A stretch of 64,000 nucleotides of DNA from CAMPJM01 sp964440915 (GTDB lineage: Bacteria > Bacteroidota > Bacteroidia > Cytophagales > Cyclobacteriaceae), in the NCBI GenBank assembly GCA_964440915.1, contig CAYTTV010000013.1, positions 1-64,000 of the forward strand, given 5' to 3'. The notes beneath the pieces are model-generated. The model saw only the letters and a list, made by a program, of their open reading frames with translations. It made no database searches and was not told the origin of the DNA. Of the stretch, positions 16,866 through 25,157 are shown piece by piece. The translations under genes and the position numbers were made by a program. Each line of letters opens with the position of its first letter. Position 1 is the stretch's first letter.

Positions 16866-18227
16866 ATGAAGAAACGTATTGGAATTATTGGTGCAGGTCC
16901 TAGTGGTTTGGCCCAGTTAAGGGCATTTGACTCATTAGAAAAAGAAGGGAAAGAGATTCCTGAAATAGTTTGTATAGAAAAACAAGGCGACTGGGGAGGT
17001 TTATGGAATTACACTTGGCGAACAGGAGTTGGAAAGTATGGAGAACCTATTCATGGAAGCATGTACAAATACCTTTGGTCCAATGGCCCAAAAGAATGCT
17101 TGGAGTTTTCCGATTATACTTTTGATGAACATTTTGGAAAGCCCATTTCTTCCTACCCGCCGCGCCCGGTTTTATTTGATTACATCCAAGGAAGGGTGAA
17201 AAAAAGTGGCGTCCGTAAATTTATCCGTTTCAATACTACTGCCCGCTGGGTAGCGTTTGATGAAAAAAGCAAAAAGTTTTCTGTTGTGCTTGATGATTTG
17301 GTCAACAACAGGACATACACGGAAATATTTGATTATCTCATAGTAGCTTCTGGACATTTCTCGACCCCTCATATGCCCTACTTTGAAGGGGTTGAAGGTT
17401 TTCCTGGTGCTGTGATGCACGCTCATGATTTCAGGGGAGCAGACCAGTTTAAAGATCAAAATATTCTGCTTATTGGCAGCAGTTATTCTGCAGAAGACAT
17501 AGGTGTGCAGTGTTACAAACATGGCGCAAAATCAGTTACCCTTAGCTATAGAAGAAACCCAATGGGCTTAGATTGGCCAGAAGGCATCAAGGAAGTACCG
17601 CTCTTGACCAATTTTGAAGGAGAAATAGCCCACTTTAGCGATGGTAGTCAAGAAAAATTTGATGGCGTAATATTCTGTACTGGATATCAGCACAAATTTC
17701 CTTTTTTGCCTGATGAGATGCGTCTTGTAACCCCCAACTGTATGTATCCCAATAATTTGTACAAAGGAATCATTTACAATGATTTGCCGCAACTGATCTA
17801 TCTGGGAATGCAAGACCAGTATTATACTTTTAATATGTTTGATGCCCAAGCTTGGGTAGCAAGAGATATAATTTTGGAAGAAATAAAGCTCCCGCAAAAA
17901 GAAGAGCGTTTGAAAGACATTGAGCAGTGGTATAATAGATCTTTGTCCAGTAAAACGCCCGAAGAGGATATTGATTTTCAAACAGACTATGTGCGAGACC
18001 TCATTGGTATGACAAATTATCCAGAATTTAATTTAAACGCAGTGGCCAAACTGTTCAAGCAATGGCTCAAAGATAAGGAGGAGGATATTTTGCGCTACAG
18101 AGATAAGACTTATACTTCTGTCATGACAGGAACTCACGCAGAAAACCACCATACCGATTGGTTGGATGAAATGGACGATAGCTACGAGCGTTATTTTGCA
18201 GAAGTAGCGGAAACAGAACATGCCTGA
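16866..18227 (+). CDS. tmm: Flavin-containing monooxygenase, probable trimethylamine monooxygenase (Tmm)
   Basis: A 453-residue FAD/NADPH enzyme. FAD loop GIIGAGPSGLAQL (residues 5-17), FMO fingerprint FPGAVMHAHDF (FxGxxxHxxxF type), NADPH loop IGSSYSAEDIG, and the FCTGYQHKFPFLP segment are all present. It shares with bacterial trimethylamine monooxygenases the stretches SAEDIG-QCYK-GAK, LYKGI, GMQDQYYTFNMFDAQAW and the C-terminal MTGT-A--HHT-W--A/E-DDS pattern, which generic Baeyer-Villiger enzymes lack. The likely reaction is trimethylamine to trimethylamine N-oxide in the cytoplasm. No transporter or TMAO demethylase gene lies nearby. It is a single gene with its own terminator, and repeat clusters lie on both sides of the osmC-tmm block. 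Confidence 0.88.
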   Translation: MKKRIGIIGAGPSGLAQLRAFDSLEKEGKEIPEIVCIEKQGDWGGLWNYTWRTGVGKYGEPIHGSMYKYLWSNGPKECLEFSDYTFDEHFGKPISSYPPRPVLFDYIQGRVKKSGVRKFIRFNTTARWVAFDEKSKKFSVVLDDLVNNRTYTEIFDYLIVASGHFSTPHMPYFEGVEGFPGAVMHAHDFRGADQFKDQNILLIGSSYSAEDIGVQCYKHGAKSVTLSYRRNPMGLDWPEGIKEVPLLTNFEGEIAHFSDGSQEKFDGVIFCTGYQHKFPFLPDEMRLVTPNCMYPNNLYKGIIYNDLPQLIYLGMQDQYYTFNMFDAQAWVARDIILEEIKLPQKEERLKDIEQWYNRSLSSKTPEEDIDFQTDYVRDLIGMTNYPEFNLNAVAKLFKQWLKDKEEDILRYRDKTYTSVMTGTHAENHHTDWLDEMDDSYERYFAEVAETEHA

Positions 18228-18243
18228 TCAAGACTTTTTCCTA

Positions 18244-18275
18244 CTGATCTTAGCTTGACGCTAAGATCAGTTTTT
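18244..18275 (+). terminator. Terminator after tmm
   Basis: A perfect 11-bp stem CTGATCTTAGC/GCTAAGATCAG with a five-base loop followed by TTTTT, 16 bases after the tmm stop. Confidence 0.95.
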
Positions 18276-18435
18276 CATTAAGCTCCTCTAAGTTTTGTCT
18301 AACCTCCCTTTGTTGGTGTTTCCACCGGCAAATCGCTAGCATTCGCACAAATCCGCTAAATTTCAAAGGATAAATCACACTGATTTAATACAATAGATAC
18401 GAGCCAAGGAATGGGACGAAGAGGTTTTTGTAGCG

Positions 18436-18515
18436 CGAAGTTTTCAACCAGGGGATTTCAAATATTTATTCCGCTAAAGCTCCATAAATTTTGAAATGAC
18501 GATGAGATTGATGGG
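18436..18515 (-). repeat. Palindromic repeat, family A, copy 3 (extended)
   Basis: An 80-base segment identical to 20309-20388 except for one base. Its core is the reverse complement of family A with paired changes in the arms (ATTTCAAA/TTTGAAAT instead of ATTTCGGA/TCCGAAAT). With copy 4 it forms direct repeats about 1.9 kb apart around the broken genes at 19300-20095. Confidence 0.85.
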
Positions 18516-18540
18516 CTGCGCCTTTCACGGCTAGTCCCAA

Positions 18541-18690
18541 TTTTCCCTTCGCCGTGATTCGTGTCCTCTCGAACCTCTCACTTCCCGCATTAATTCCCTT
18601 TCCGTGGTCGTGTGGCACACCGACCACTTATTGGTAAATTGTATTATAAATCCAAAGCTAAGCGGTCTGGATTGCAAATCCGGGATAGCG
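18541..18690 (+). repeat. Family E remnant plus composite repeat, family B, copy 2
   Basis: From 18597 it parallels 13914-14010: the GTGGTCG/CGACCAC hairpin, the TATAAATCCAAAGCTAAGC spacer and the GATTGCAAATC palindrome. The 5' part (GATTCGTGTCCTCTCGAACCTCTCACTT) matches the block that precedes copy 1, but lacks the family A element found there. Confidence 0.75.
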
Positions 18691-18709
18691 GGATGGGCTG
18701 AGCAAATTT

Positions 18710-18733
18710 ATGGTTCGTGTCTTCACGAACCAT
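18710..18733 (+). repeat. Palindromic repeat, family E
   Basis: A perfect 10-bp inverted repeat ATGGTTCGTG/CACGAACCAT with a four-base TCTT loop. It is near the 3' end of the small gene at 18754 (minus) and could also help end its transcript. Confidence 0.8.
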
Positions 18734-18753
18734 GACGGAAGTTGGCAATATTG

Positions 18754-18981
18754 TTAGAGAGCGTTCTTTTGTTTTTCTTTAGATGCTTCTGTTTGCTGCT
18801 GAAGATATTTCTTATGATTAATTATACCAATTACCAGAAGGACAATAGAAAAGAATATCAAAATGTACCAAATTACCTGAATAACTTTTTCTAGATTGTT
18901 ATTCATTAATCCTGATACACCACTTAATATTATTAGGAGAGGTACTATCCATTGATACCTTTTAGGTTGTATTATATTCAT
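18754..18981 (-). CDS. Small membrane protein, two predicted spans
   Basis: 75 residues from the ATG at 18981. Two hydrophobic helices (about residues 11-27 and 34-56) are separated by a short polar loop, and the protein ends in a Lys/Gln/Glu-rich tail (HKKYLQQQTEASKEKQ). Basic residues at both ends suggest both termini lie in the cytoplasm. No family is recognised. It lies alone in a repeat-rich stretch with no strong promoter visible. The clean topology makes it a probable gene. Confidence 0.55.
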   Translation of the reverse strand: MNIIQPKRYQWIVPLLIILSGVSGLMNNNLEKVIQVIWYILIFFSIVLLVIGIINHKKYLQQQTEASKEKQKNAL

Positions 18982-19082
18982 TTCTTTGTTGTGGTTTAAT
19001 TCTAGCTTTAATTAAGTAGGCTAGGTGGATTAAAGATAAGAATTATTAATAATTGTCAGAACGCAAATTTTAAATTTTCGCC

Positions 19083-19240
19083 GTGGTTCGTGTCCTCACG
19101 AACCACCATCTTGGCAACCACTCCTGTAGCTAGTCCGGATTTGCAATCCGGACTCCTGAGTAAGGGATTTGCAATCCCAATTACTCCAATATTAAAACCT
19201 CTTTGCCTTGGTTCATATCCTCACGAACTACCAGCTAGCG
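19083..19240 (+). repeat. Cluster of family E and D palindromes
   Basis: Three short palindromes in tandem: GTGGTTCGTG/CACGAACCAC (19083-19106), AGTCCGGATT-TGC-AATCCGGACT (19132-19154), and a diverged GGTTCATATCCTCACGAACTACC near 19205-19230. The whole stretch 18982-19299 contains no supported gene. Confidence 0.75.
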
Positions 19241-19299
19241 AAAGATAACATACCTATAAAACTTCACCAGCATTAACTTACAAGCTCACAGAGGAGTTT

Positions 19300-19491
19300 T
19301 CATAATACTCCGGGCAGTTCACTTACGCTATACAAAGGTAAGTTTGTTAACCATTCCTCCTGCCTGTGATCCGACATAGAAATACGTATGGCCATTCTTG
19401 GCTTATATTTATCACGAAATACCCTTAAGCTTTTAGCTTGAAGGTTTTCTTCCGCTTTAACCTCTATCGGTAGAAAATTTGAACATCTCAC
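19300..19491 (-). pseudogene. C-terminal remnant of an ATP-binding protein with DUF4143 domain
   Basis: Only the last 55-60 residues remain. FLPIEVKAEENLQAKSLRVF and the following YKPRMAIRIS and LPLYSVSELP match the C-terminal end of the DUF4143 region of AAA ATPases common in Bacteroidota. The ATPase domain, Walker motifs and most of DUF4143 are absent. Upstream, the frame runs into a different gene remnant on another frame (19457-20095), so this is a deletion or recombination junction near 19470. Confidence 0.7.
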
Positions 19492-20095
19492 TGAATTCTT
19501 CCCAAGTCAGCGATTGATCGTAGGCACTTTCAATCAGAAATACCGCTTTTGTAAAATCAATTTCCTGTTTTCCCATCAACATGGCGTGTAGTTGAGAGTA
19601 AGCTTCAATAAAGCCATCTACAGGTTTACCATTATGTGTGCCGAGATTGTATTTGATTTCGGGGGTGTAGCTTGCGATAACAGCCTCATCCATGAGTTGT
19701 TGCGCTCTTTGTTTTTACGTCTCATAAGCAACCATATCAGTATCAATCATGGCCTGATTTTTTTGCTGAATAGAAAGGTCAGGATTGTAAACACTTGTCG
19801 GTATGTCTGAGTTTGGAATGCTCGCAGGCTTATTGAATTGCATTTGTTTCGAGTAGTCCGTAAAGGCATTTGCAGGGTCAGCACTCGTTCCTTTCAATGG
19901 GTCGAGATGATCGGTTTTCTTGTATTTGTAGAGTTCCGGATATAATTCTTCGCTTGTTCTTAGGTATCCCTTTTTGAAATTAGGTTTGAGTTCGCCTTGC
20001 TTTTGATCTTCGGTTAAATAAGGACGATAGTTATCTGTCGAAATTATATCTGGTATAAACTGAGCTTGTGTCAGATAAGAAAAAAATAATATCAC
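19457..20095 (-). pseudogene. Broken exported protein gene (in-frame stop, lost 3' end)
   Basis: Two ORFs in one frame, separated only by a TAA at 19715-19717: 126 residues ending MVAYET, and about 85 residues starting KQRAQQLMDEA. The first begins with a degenerate signal-peptide-like hydrophobic run (VLVILFFSYLTQAQF) but has no ATG, only GTG. The second contains DFTKAVFLIESAYDQSLTWE, a motif I recall from N-terminal parts of larger secreted Bacteroidota proteins. The coding frame then collides with the DUF4143 remnant and stops at 19457. Missing start, internal stop and missing 3' part together indicate a dead gene. Confidence 0.65.
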
Positions 20096-20308
20096 AAGAA
20101 CAGTGGTTCCTATTTTACCATTTCGCTGATCTTATTTTGGTTCCCAATGAACTATTAATGATTATATCAAAACAACAATCATTCTGATCTATAAACATAA
20201 CTTTTATTTTTATAAATAAAAACTTTTACTAATCCTAAAGCACTCTTTCACATCACAGTTGTTATAAATCTTTTCCTATGAATTGCCAAAATTTTTCCTT
20301 TTCAAATT

Positions 20309-20388
20309 CGAAGTTTTCAACCAGAGGATTTCAAATATTTATTCCGCTAAAGCTCCATAAATTTTGAAATGACGATGAGATTGATGGG
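20309..20388 (-). repeat. Palindromic repeat, family A, copy 4 (extended)
   Basis: An 80-base near-identical copy of 18436-18515 (one mismatch), same orientation. It stands just upstream of the susC promoter region. Confidence 0.85.
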
Positions 20389-20518
20389 GCTAGGCAAACT
20401 TTTCCACTAGCCCTAATTTGCAACCCCAACTCATGTGCTAAGGATCTCCAATCCCCTTCAAACGATTTCTACCCACTGAACTAACGGATTTCTCCCCCTG
20501 ATTTTTGCAGCATGCCGC

Positions 20519-20526
20519 TATATTTG
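20519..20526 (+). promoter_or_regulatory. Candidate -7 element for the galactan operon
   Basis: TATATTTG, an exact TAnnTTTG match, would give a leader of about 105 bases before susC. No good -33 TTG lies at the normal spacing, as expected for a promoter that needs an activator. Confidence 0.55.
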
Positions 20527-20639
20527 GCTCTGAACATTACCCCTATTTTATGAAGACATTGATTTTTAAAAGGTGCCTTGTCGGTATTTTACTTATTTCA
20601 ATGATGTTACTTTTTATTTACCTCTTATAATAAAAACGT

Positions 20640-23600
20640 ATGAAGCATAATTTACTAATTGCATTATTCTTTTTGAACCTGATGGCTTTCCAATCATGGG
20701 CACAGGTGCAAATAAGCGGAACGGTGACCGCAGCCAACACAGGCGAGCTGCTTCCTGGTGTTACTATTTTGGTGGTGGGAACAACTAACGGTACCACTAC
20801 AGATATCGATGGTCGCTATACCTTGGCGGCACACCCTGGAGATGTTTTAAGGTTTAGCTATATCGGCTACCTCTCCGAAGAACTCACTGTCGAGCAAAAT
20901 GCTGCTACGCTGAACATCTCTTTGATAGAGGATATCATGTCGATGGACGAGATTGTAGTCGTAGGGTATGGTACACAAAACAAAAGCGACATAACCGGTG
21001 CCATCACTTCTATCCGACCTGAAGATTACAATCCTGGCCCAGTGGTTTCTGTCAGCAACTATTTGCAGAATACCGCCCCCGGAGTGGTCATGACGCAGAC
21101 CAGTGCACAGCCAGGTGGAAATTTTAATGTACAGGTAAGGGGACAAACTTCTGTCTTGGGAAGTAATGCTCCGCTGTATGTAGTTGATGGGATGCCCATT
21201 ACTGGTGATGTTTCAGAGCCTGGCACGGGCACGAGGTTCAGAAGCTCTCCGGCCAAAAACCCTTTGAACGGCATCAACCCAGAGGACATCGTGTCGATTG
21301 AAGTGTTGAAGGATGCCTCCGCTGCGGCCATTTATGGTGCCCGTGGTGCAAATGGCGTTATATTAATCACTACCAAAAGAGGTGAAAAAGGCAAGTCCAG
21401 GATAAGCTATGACGGTTCTTATAGCATTCAGGAGATTGCCAATGAGTATGACCTGCTTTCTGGAACCGAATACGCCAAGGTAGCCAATGAATGGTCCACT
21501 TTCTTAGGCAATGAGCTGGTTTATGCCGCCGCTGAAGTGAATGCTTTCGGCACAGGCACCAATTGGATGGATCAGATCACCAGGGTGGGTAAGATCGACC
21601 GCCACCAAATTGCCGCAAGCGGTGGGAATGACCGTACGACCTATTATGTGTCCGGAAACTATTTCAAACATGACGGTGTGGTAAAAAGCTCTTCTTTGAC
21701 AAGGTACTCCGCCAGGATCAATCTGGAGACAGCAGCCAGTGATCGACTGAAAGTAGGTGTAAATGCTTCTTTGAGCAGAACAGAAGACAGCCAGATCCAT
21801 TTTGGATCACAAGGTGGACCAGAATTTTCTGGCTTGATTACCAACGCCAGAAATTGGGTGCCTATCCTTCCTGTTAGGCAAGCGGATGGCAGCTTTACGC
21901 CTCATCCAGTATTTGCCACGCAGATCCCTAACCCTGTTTCGCTACTCGACATAGACGACAATATCAAAACCAACAGGGTTTTAGGAAATATGTATGCGGA
22001 ATACACTTTGCTGGAAGGGCTAAAGGCCAGGCTGAACGTAGGCGTGGACAACAGTGATGCCAAAAGAACAGGTTATATTCCTACTACGGTGCTTCGTGGG
22101 GCGCAAGTGAATGGAGAAGGCGTAATTGGTGCCAACCAACGCTTAAATTTGCTGTCGGAGCTGACTTTGAACTACAATAAAGCCATTACGCCTGATCATA
22201 ATATAGATGCCTTGTTGGGCTATACTTATCAAACATTCAATACGGAAGGATTTAGCACGGCCGCCACGAATTTCACTTCTCAGATTACCGGTATCAATGA
22301 TCTTGATGGGGCACAGCAAGTATTGCCAAGCTCCTCCTACAAAGAGCAGTCTAAACTTATATCGTATATAGCCAGGGCCAATTACGCCTTTAAAGACAAG
22401 TACTTGGTTACTTTGACTGTTAGGGCTGACGGCTCCACAAAATTTGGCGCCAACAACAAATGGGGATACTTTCCTTCCGGTGCCATAGGTTGGAAAGTCG
22501 ATAGGGAAGATTTTTTCGATTCCAACTTAATTGATGAATTGAAAGTACGGTTGAGCTATGGCAAAACGGGTAACCAAGAAATTGGCAATAAGCTTTCCCA
22601 ATCCCTATACGGGGTTACCCGGCAGTTTGTGTTGGGCGAAAGGCCGGTAATAGGCTTAAGCCCTACACGGCCTGAAAACCGCGATTTGAAATGGGAAACA
22701 ACCTCCCAGTTGGATTTAGGGTTTGACCTATCTTTCTTGAATGGTAGGATACAAACTTCACTGGATTTATATAGAAAAATAACTACGGATGTGCTTTTGT
22801 GGGTGGCACTTCCTAGCACTACAGGTCAGGAAGGGATATTTACCAATGCTGGTTCTATCCAAAACCACGGAATAGAGCTTGCCTTAAAATCTACCAATAT
22901 CAGTGGTGCCAATGGGGCGCTGTCATGGACCACTTCTTATAACGTCGCCTATAACGACAATAAATGGAAAGACAGAGGGAATGTGCCTTTCTCGGCTGTT
23001 CAAGAAGAGTTTGGCCCAGTATCTGGCTTGTATGCTTACATTATCGATGGCGTGTGGCAAACTGGCGATGATATCGCAGGTAGCGCAGACCCCACTGCCC
23101 AGCCGGGTTACTATAAATTCAGGGATGTCAATGACGATGGAATGATCACTCAGGAAGGCGATGTAGTGCTAGTAGGTTCTACCCAACCAGATCTGACCAT
23201 GGGGCTTAACAATACCTTTACCTATAAAAACTTTGATCTCAATTTCTTCTTTCAAGGTGTTTTTGGCGTAGACCGGTACAATGGCACCTTGGCTGGGTTG
23301 GAAGATGTAAACAACATCTTGCTTGGCAACAACAAGTCAAAAGCGGTACTCAACCGATGGACTCCTGACAACCCTAGCAACACCATTGCTTCAGGTGCGA
23401 ATAATTTCAATAGGGTTGCTGATGGAGATGGTGTATATATCACCAGCTTTATTGAAGATGCCTCATTTATAAAACTCAGGAATATAACATTGGGCTATAA
23501 TGTCCCCCTTCCTGCCAAGACTTTCCAAAGCTTACGCATTTATGTCGATGCACAAAATGCACTGACGTTTACCAAATGGAAAGGAATTGATCCTGAAACT

Positions 23601-23657
23601 GGAGATGATTATCCCAATGCCAGGACTTACACTATAGGATTGAATGTTACTTTTTAA
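20640..23657 (+). CDS. SusC/RagA family TonB-linked outer membrane transporter
   Basis: A 1005-residue outer-membrane barrel that imports oligosaccharides with its SusD partner. The signal peptide is cut near residue 21 (FQSWAQ). A carboxypeptidase-regulatory-like domain follows (about 23-100: ISGTVTAANTGELLPGV), then the TonB contact/SusC signature MDEIVVVGYGTQNKSDITGA and the plug (about 115-235, VRGQTSVLGSNAPLYVVDG and EVLKDASAAAIYGARGANG). The barrel extends to a terminal aromatic residue (LNVTF). It is first in a five-gene plus-strand run with susD 12 bases downstream. The two GH53 enzymes in the run make beta-1,4-galactan fragments the likely cargo. Confidence 0.97.
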   Translation: MKHNLLIALFFLNLMAFQSWAQVQISGTVTAANTGELLPGVTILVVGTTNGTTTDIDGRYTLAAHPGDVLRFSYIGYLSEELTVEQNAATLNISLIEDIMSMDEIVVVGYGTQNKSDITGAITSIRPEDYNPGPVVSVSNYLQNTAPGVVMTQTSAQPGGNFNVQVRGQTSVLGSNAPLYVVDGMPITGDVSEPGTGTRFRSSPAKNPLNGINPEDIVSIEVLKDASAAAIYGARGANGVILITTKRGEKGKSRISYDGSYSIQEIANEYDLLSGTEYAKVANEWSTFLGNELVYAAAEVNAFGTGTNWMDQITRVGKIDRHQIAASGGNDRTTYYVSGNYFKHDGVVKSSSLTRYSARINLETAASDRLKVGVNASLSRTEDSQIHFGSQGGPEFSGLITNARNWVPILPVRQADGSFTPHPVFATQIPNPVSLLDIDDNIKTNRVLGNMYAEYTLLEGLKARLNVGVDNSDAKRTGYIPTTVLRGAQVNGEGVIGANQRLNLLSELTLNYNKAITPDHNIDALLGYTYQTFNTEGFSTAATNFTSQITGINDLDGAQQVLPSSSYKEQSKLISYIARANYAFKDKYLVTLTVRADGSTKFGANNKWGYFPSGAIGWKVDREDFFDSNLIDELKVRLSYGKTGNQEIGNKLSQSLYGVTRQFVLGERPVIGLSPTRPENRDLKWETTSQLDLGFDLSFLNGRIQTSLDLYRKITTDVLLWVALPSTTGQEGIFTNAGSIQNHGIELALKSTNISGANGALSWTTSYNVAYNDNKWKDRGNVPFSAVQEEFGPVSGLYAYIIDGVWQTGDDIAGSADPTAQPGYYKFRDVNDDGMITQEGDVVLVGSTQPDLTMGLNNTFTYKNFDLNFFFQGVFGVDRYNGTLAGLEDVNNILLGNNKSKAVLNRWTPDNPSNTIASGANNFNRVADGDGVYITSFIEDASFIKLRNITLGYNVPLPAKTFQSLRIYVDAQNALTFTKWKGIDPETGDDYPNARTYTIGLNVTF

Positions 23658-23669
23658 AGCAAAACGACT

Positions 23670-25157
23670 ATGATAAAGATAAATAAATTATTACCCCTTC
23701 TTTTCAGCATGCTTATGGTCATCGGTGCTTGCGACCAAAGCTTGGAAGAGGAATATTTTGATGAAGTTTCTACTGGAAATTTCTTTAAAAGCGATACCGA
23801 TGCCATTTCGGCTATTGATGCCTTTTATGCGAAATTACGGGCCGATGGCCCCGTAGCAGTAAATCCACAGCGGGAAAGTTGGGGTTTCTTTGCCTACGGT
23901 GAAGGCTCTATCTTTAATTTTACTGAGGTGCCTACCGATGAAGTATTGGTGACGTGGGGCATAAGTTCTCCTGGGAGCTTTTTGGGTCATCTACTGCACT
24001 TTACCTGGACGCCTGATTTCGGTGGGCATTTCGATGCGATGTTTTCAGATTTGTATGAAGGGATTGCAATTGCCAACAACGTAATTGCCAATGTGGAGGA
24101 CAATGCAAATTTAAGCGAGGCCATTCGGAACCGGGTGAAAGGGGAAGCACTATTTGGAAGGGCACTGATGTACTACTATGCTTATAGTTTTTATGGTAAT
24201 ATCCCTTTAATCACTACTGTCAATACGGATCCTTATTTCCTTCCCGAGCAGGCGCCACAGCAAGATGTAGTGGCTGCGATTATTGATGATCTTGAGGAAG
24301 CAGCCAAGCTATTGCCACCATCTTACCCTGCGGGCGAGTTCGGCAGGTTTACCAGTGGTGCCGCCAACACACTTCTAGCCAGGTTTTTCCTTAACGAAAA
24401 GCGATGGGAAGAAGCCGAAGAAACCGCCCGGAAAGTGATAGGGGCTTATGTCTTATCCGATAACTATGGGAGTGTTTTTGCTCCTGACAATAGTGGCAAT
24501 AAGGAAATCATATTGGCCATTCCTTCGCTACCGCAGGCCGGCATAGGCAATACCCTTGTGGCCCACACGGCAGAGCCTGATTATGTATCGGGCTCTTGGG
24601 GAGGACACAGGATAAGGGATGAATTCTATAACACTTTTGATTCGGAAGACATCAGAAGGAGCTATATTGTAAAATCTTATACCAACTCAAGTGGGGAAGC
24701 AAAAACGGTTTCCAATGGTGCCATGATCATGAAATACAGTCCGGATCCGGCACGGGTAGCGATTTGGGCTGGCAACGATATTGTTATACTCAGGTATGCA
24801 GAAGTATTACTAACCCTGGCCGAAGCTTTGAATGAAATTAATGGTCCTAATCAGGAGTCGGTCGATCTGATCAACGAACTTCGGAAAAGGGCTTTTAATG
24901 GAGATCCTTCCAAGCTTATTGCTTTATCTGATTTTGGGTCAAAAGAGGATTTAAGAGATTATATCTTGATGGAGCGCGGCTGGGAATTATACGCTGAGGG
25001 TTATAGAAGAGACGACCTCATCAGGCATGGAAAGTTTGTTTCAAAAGCAACTGATAGGGGAGTTCAGGCGGCAAAGCCTACACACAGGTATTATCCTATT
25101 CCTCAAACAGAAAGGAATATCAATCAAAAACTTGTTCAAAATGATGGTTATAATTAA
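23670..25157 (+). CDS. SusD/RagB family surface glycan-binding lipoprotein
   Basis: A 495-residue lipoprotein lid of the SusC channel. The lipobox ends at Cys21 (VIGAC). RagB/SusD N-terminal TPR-like segments (RALMYYYAYSFYGNIPLI) and the C-terminal SusD pattern (ILRYAEVLLTLAEALNE, then RKRAFNG, RGWELYAEGYRRDDLIRHG and HRYYPIPQTERN) are clear. It sits directly after susC, and its 3' end overlaps the first GH53 gene by 17 bases, showing tight co-translation. Confidence 0.97.
   Translation: MIKINKLLPLLFSMLMVIGACDQSLEEEYFDEVSTGNFFKSDTDAISAIDAFYAKLRADGPVAVNPQRESWGFFAYGEGSIFNFTEVPTDEVLVTWGISSPGSFLGHLLHFTWTPDFGGHFDAMFSDLYEGIAIANNVIANVEDNANLSEAIRNRVKGEALFGRALMYYYAYSFYGNIPLITTVNTDPYFLPEQAPQQDVVAAIIDDLEEAAKLLPPSYPAGEFGRFTSGAANTLLARFFLNEKRWEEAEETARKVIGAYVLSDNYGSVFAPDNSGNKEIILAIPSLPQAGIGNTLVAHTAEPDYVSGSWGGHRIRDEFYNTFDSEDIRRSYIVKSYTNSSGEAKTVSNGAMIMKYSPDPARVAIWAGNDIVILRYAEVLLTLAEALNEINGPNQESVDLINELRKRAFNGDPSKLIALSDFGSKEDLRDYILMERGWELYAEGYRRDDLIRHGKFVSKATDRGVQAAKPTHRYYPIPQTERNINQKLVQNDGYN

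Larger units (their letters stand above)
20096..20639. other. Upstream region of the galactan operon
   Basis: About 540 bases. It holds the family A repeat at 20309-20388 and the susC -7 element at 20519-20526; the AT-rich remainder (20160-20280) carries no gene that I can support. An HTCS binding site would be expected here but cannot be picked out by eye. Confidence 0.5.

Noticed and set aside
13780..19240. CRISPR array
   Set aside because: Repeats are palindromic, differ in length and spacing and belong to several families; there are no regular spacers and no cas genes.
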